Below are positions 55,392 through 56,017 of a DNA stretch of 56,017 bases, piece after piece. The stretch covers positions 1 to 56,017 of the forward strand of contig JAZDMO010000013.1 in NCBI GenBank assembly GCA_043800905.1. The letters run 5' to 3'. Below the pieces are notes generated by a model that worked only from the letters and a program-made list of their open reading frames with translations, had not been told where the DNA came from and did no database searches. Position 1 is the stretch's first letter, and each line of letters starts with the position of its first letter. A program made the translations under genes and the position numbers. This DNA is from JAHITU01 sp043800905. Lineage in GTDB: Bacteria > Patescibacteriota > Minisyncoccia > Phycocordibacterales > UBA12079.

Positions 55392-55883
55392 TTACTCATA
55401 CCTTAAAGCAGTAATTGGATTTAAAGAAGCAGCCCTTTTGGCTGGATAATAACCAAATACAATCCCAATAAAAGCCGAAACACCAAAAGATAAAAAAATA
55501 GACCAAGCAGTTACCAAGGTGGTAGTTCCGCTTAATTTAGTAATAAGTATCGCTGCTAGCCATCCTAAAATAATTCCAATAATTCCACCAACAAAAGTCA
55601 AAACAACAGATTCTGATAAAAATTGAATAATAATGTCTTTGTTTTGAGCGCCTAAAGATTTTCTTAGACCAATTTCTCTTGTTCTCTCTGTGACAGTAGT
55701 TAACATCATATTCATAATTCCTATTCCTCCTACAAGCAAAGAAATTCCAGCGATCGCTCCTAATAAAAGAGTTAATGTAGTCGAAACATCCGACATAGTG
55801 TCTAGAATGTCAGCTTGATTCATAATCGAAAAATCTGCTTTATCAAGATCACTAATTCCATGTCTAGTCAAAAGTAACGTTTT
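55392..55883 (-). pseudogene. MacB/FtsX-type ABC permease, 5' part cut off by an IS
   Basis: Only about the last 160 residues remain: RHGISDLDKADFSIMNQADI, then helices with LLLGAIAGISLLVGGIGIMN, TERTREIGLRKSLGAQNKDI and the closing YYPAKRAASLNPITALRYE, all classical MacB. Reading upstream, the frame LLLTRHG hits a TAG at 55884-55886 that belongs to the adjoining transposase. The gene, whose N-terminal half and ATPase partner are not in the window, is broken at this junction. Confidence 0.85.
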
Positions 55884-56017
55884 CTAACCAATAGCTTGGA
55901 AACACTCTGTTAATAATTGGCTCGGTGTTTTTAAATCAATTCCCATATGTAATCTATGTTCGTTGTAGTATTTTAAATATTTTGGCATTTCTTTATTAAC
56001 AATATTAACATTTCTTT
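55884..56017 (-). mobile_element. IS3/IS481-type transposase, C-terminal fragment
   Basis: An open frame leaves the right edge and ends at the TAG at 55884-55886: 44 residues including KYYNEHRLHMGIDLKTPSQL, the end of an integrase-core DDE transposase. It reads toward the MacB gene and its stop is within a few bases of the junction. The IS end repeat and target duplication cannot be defined here because the other side is outside the window. Confidence 0.75.

Overview
The window is a low-GC, gene-dense bacterial segment that looks like a member of the Patescibacteria (Candidate Phyla Radiation), most likely a Parcubacteria-type lineage. Supporting evidence: IF-2 reduced to its GTPase/C-terminal core; a small DnaX without its zinc module; single-copy housekeeping genes with little metabolism; a membrane-anchored Ada-type zinc domain; a Gmad2 domain protein; a NusB-Nudix fusion; a cysteine desulfurase without a scaffold gene; and many intergenic palindromes of the CCTGCC/GGCAGG and CGTCATTGCGAG kinds. 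L9 is present, which argues against the CPR groups reported to lack it. The taxonomic call is inference.

Layout. 0-0.13 kb: tail of an IS30-type transposase. 0.2-6.8 kb: small orphan genes, rpmA (L27), an inverted-repeat-bounded cassette, rplI (L9), a CtpA-type protease, corA-cysS. 6.9-7.3 kb: two tandem, related, structured non-coding RNAs, each with its own promoter and terminator. 7.4-12.5 kb: dnaB, recR, rplU (L21) and four orphan genes. 12.6-18.3 kb: tRNA-Tyr, clpB, a degenerate HtrA-like protein, a cysteine desulfurase. 18.4-22.4 kb: an orphan gene, DUF4446-infB-rbfA, tRNA-Cys, rpmG (L33). 22.5-26.5 kb: an orphan gene, tRNA-Lys/Leu/Trp, a PIF1-like helicase, two zinc-ribbon miniproteins. 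26.5-35.1 kb: a candidate sRNA, argS, NYN nuclease, RNHCP protein, Gmad2 protein, rhodanese, VanY peptidase, more orphan genes, tRNA-Gln. 35.2-43.5 kb: HicAB-like pair, dnaX, a repeat island, rnc, nusB-nudix, rpmF (L32), a P-loop kinase, dnaE. 43.8-56 kb: an orphan membrane protein, tRNA-Glu, then a minus-strand cell-envelope and chromosome block (murJ, Wzy/TPR protein, mraY, dacA, scpB, scpA), an ECF sigma locus, a MacB-type permease truncated by a second transposase. Both ends lie in IS elements, so the window may be a contig that stops at repeats.

Two kinds of gene coexist. Many housekeeping genes have no Shine-Dalgarno and carry a -10 box (TATAAT or close) only 6-9 nt before the start codon, so their mRNAs are probably leaderless: dnaE, dnaX, dnaB, scpA, the rhodanese, VanY, the HtrA-like protein, the sigma factor and the helicase. 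About fourteen solitary genes of unknown function carry a strong GGAGG-type Shine-Dalgarno, usually with their own promoter and a strong Rho-independent terminator.

The most unusual structure is at the tRNA genes. Downstream of tRNA-Cys, tRNA-Gln and tRNA-Trp lies a 100-180 bp element closed by an inverted copy and a direct copy of that same tRNA's 3' end, with two hairpins between, so each folds as a three-way junction. tRNA-Leu and tRNA-Glu instead have a copy of their 5' end upstream. No CRISPR array, prophage block or rRNA operon is visible.
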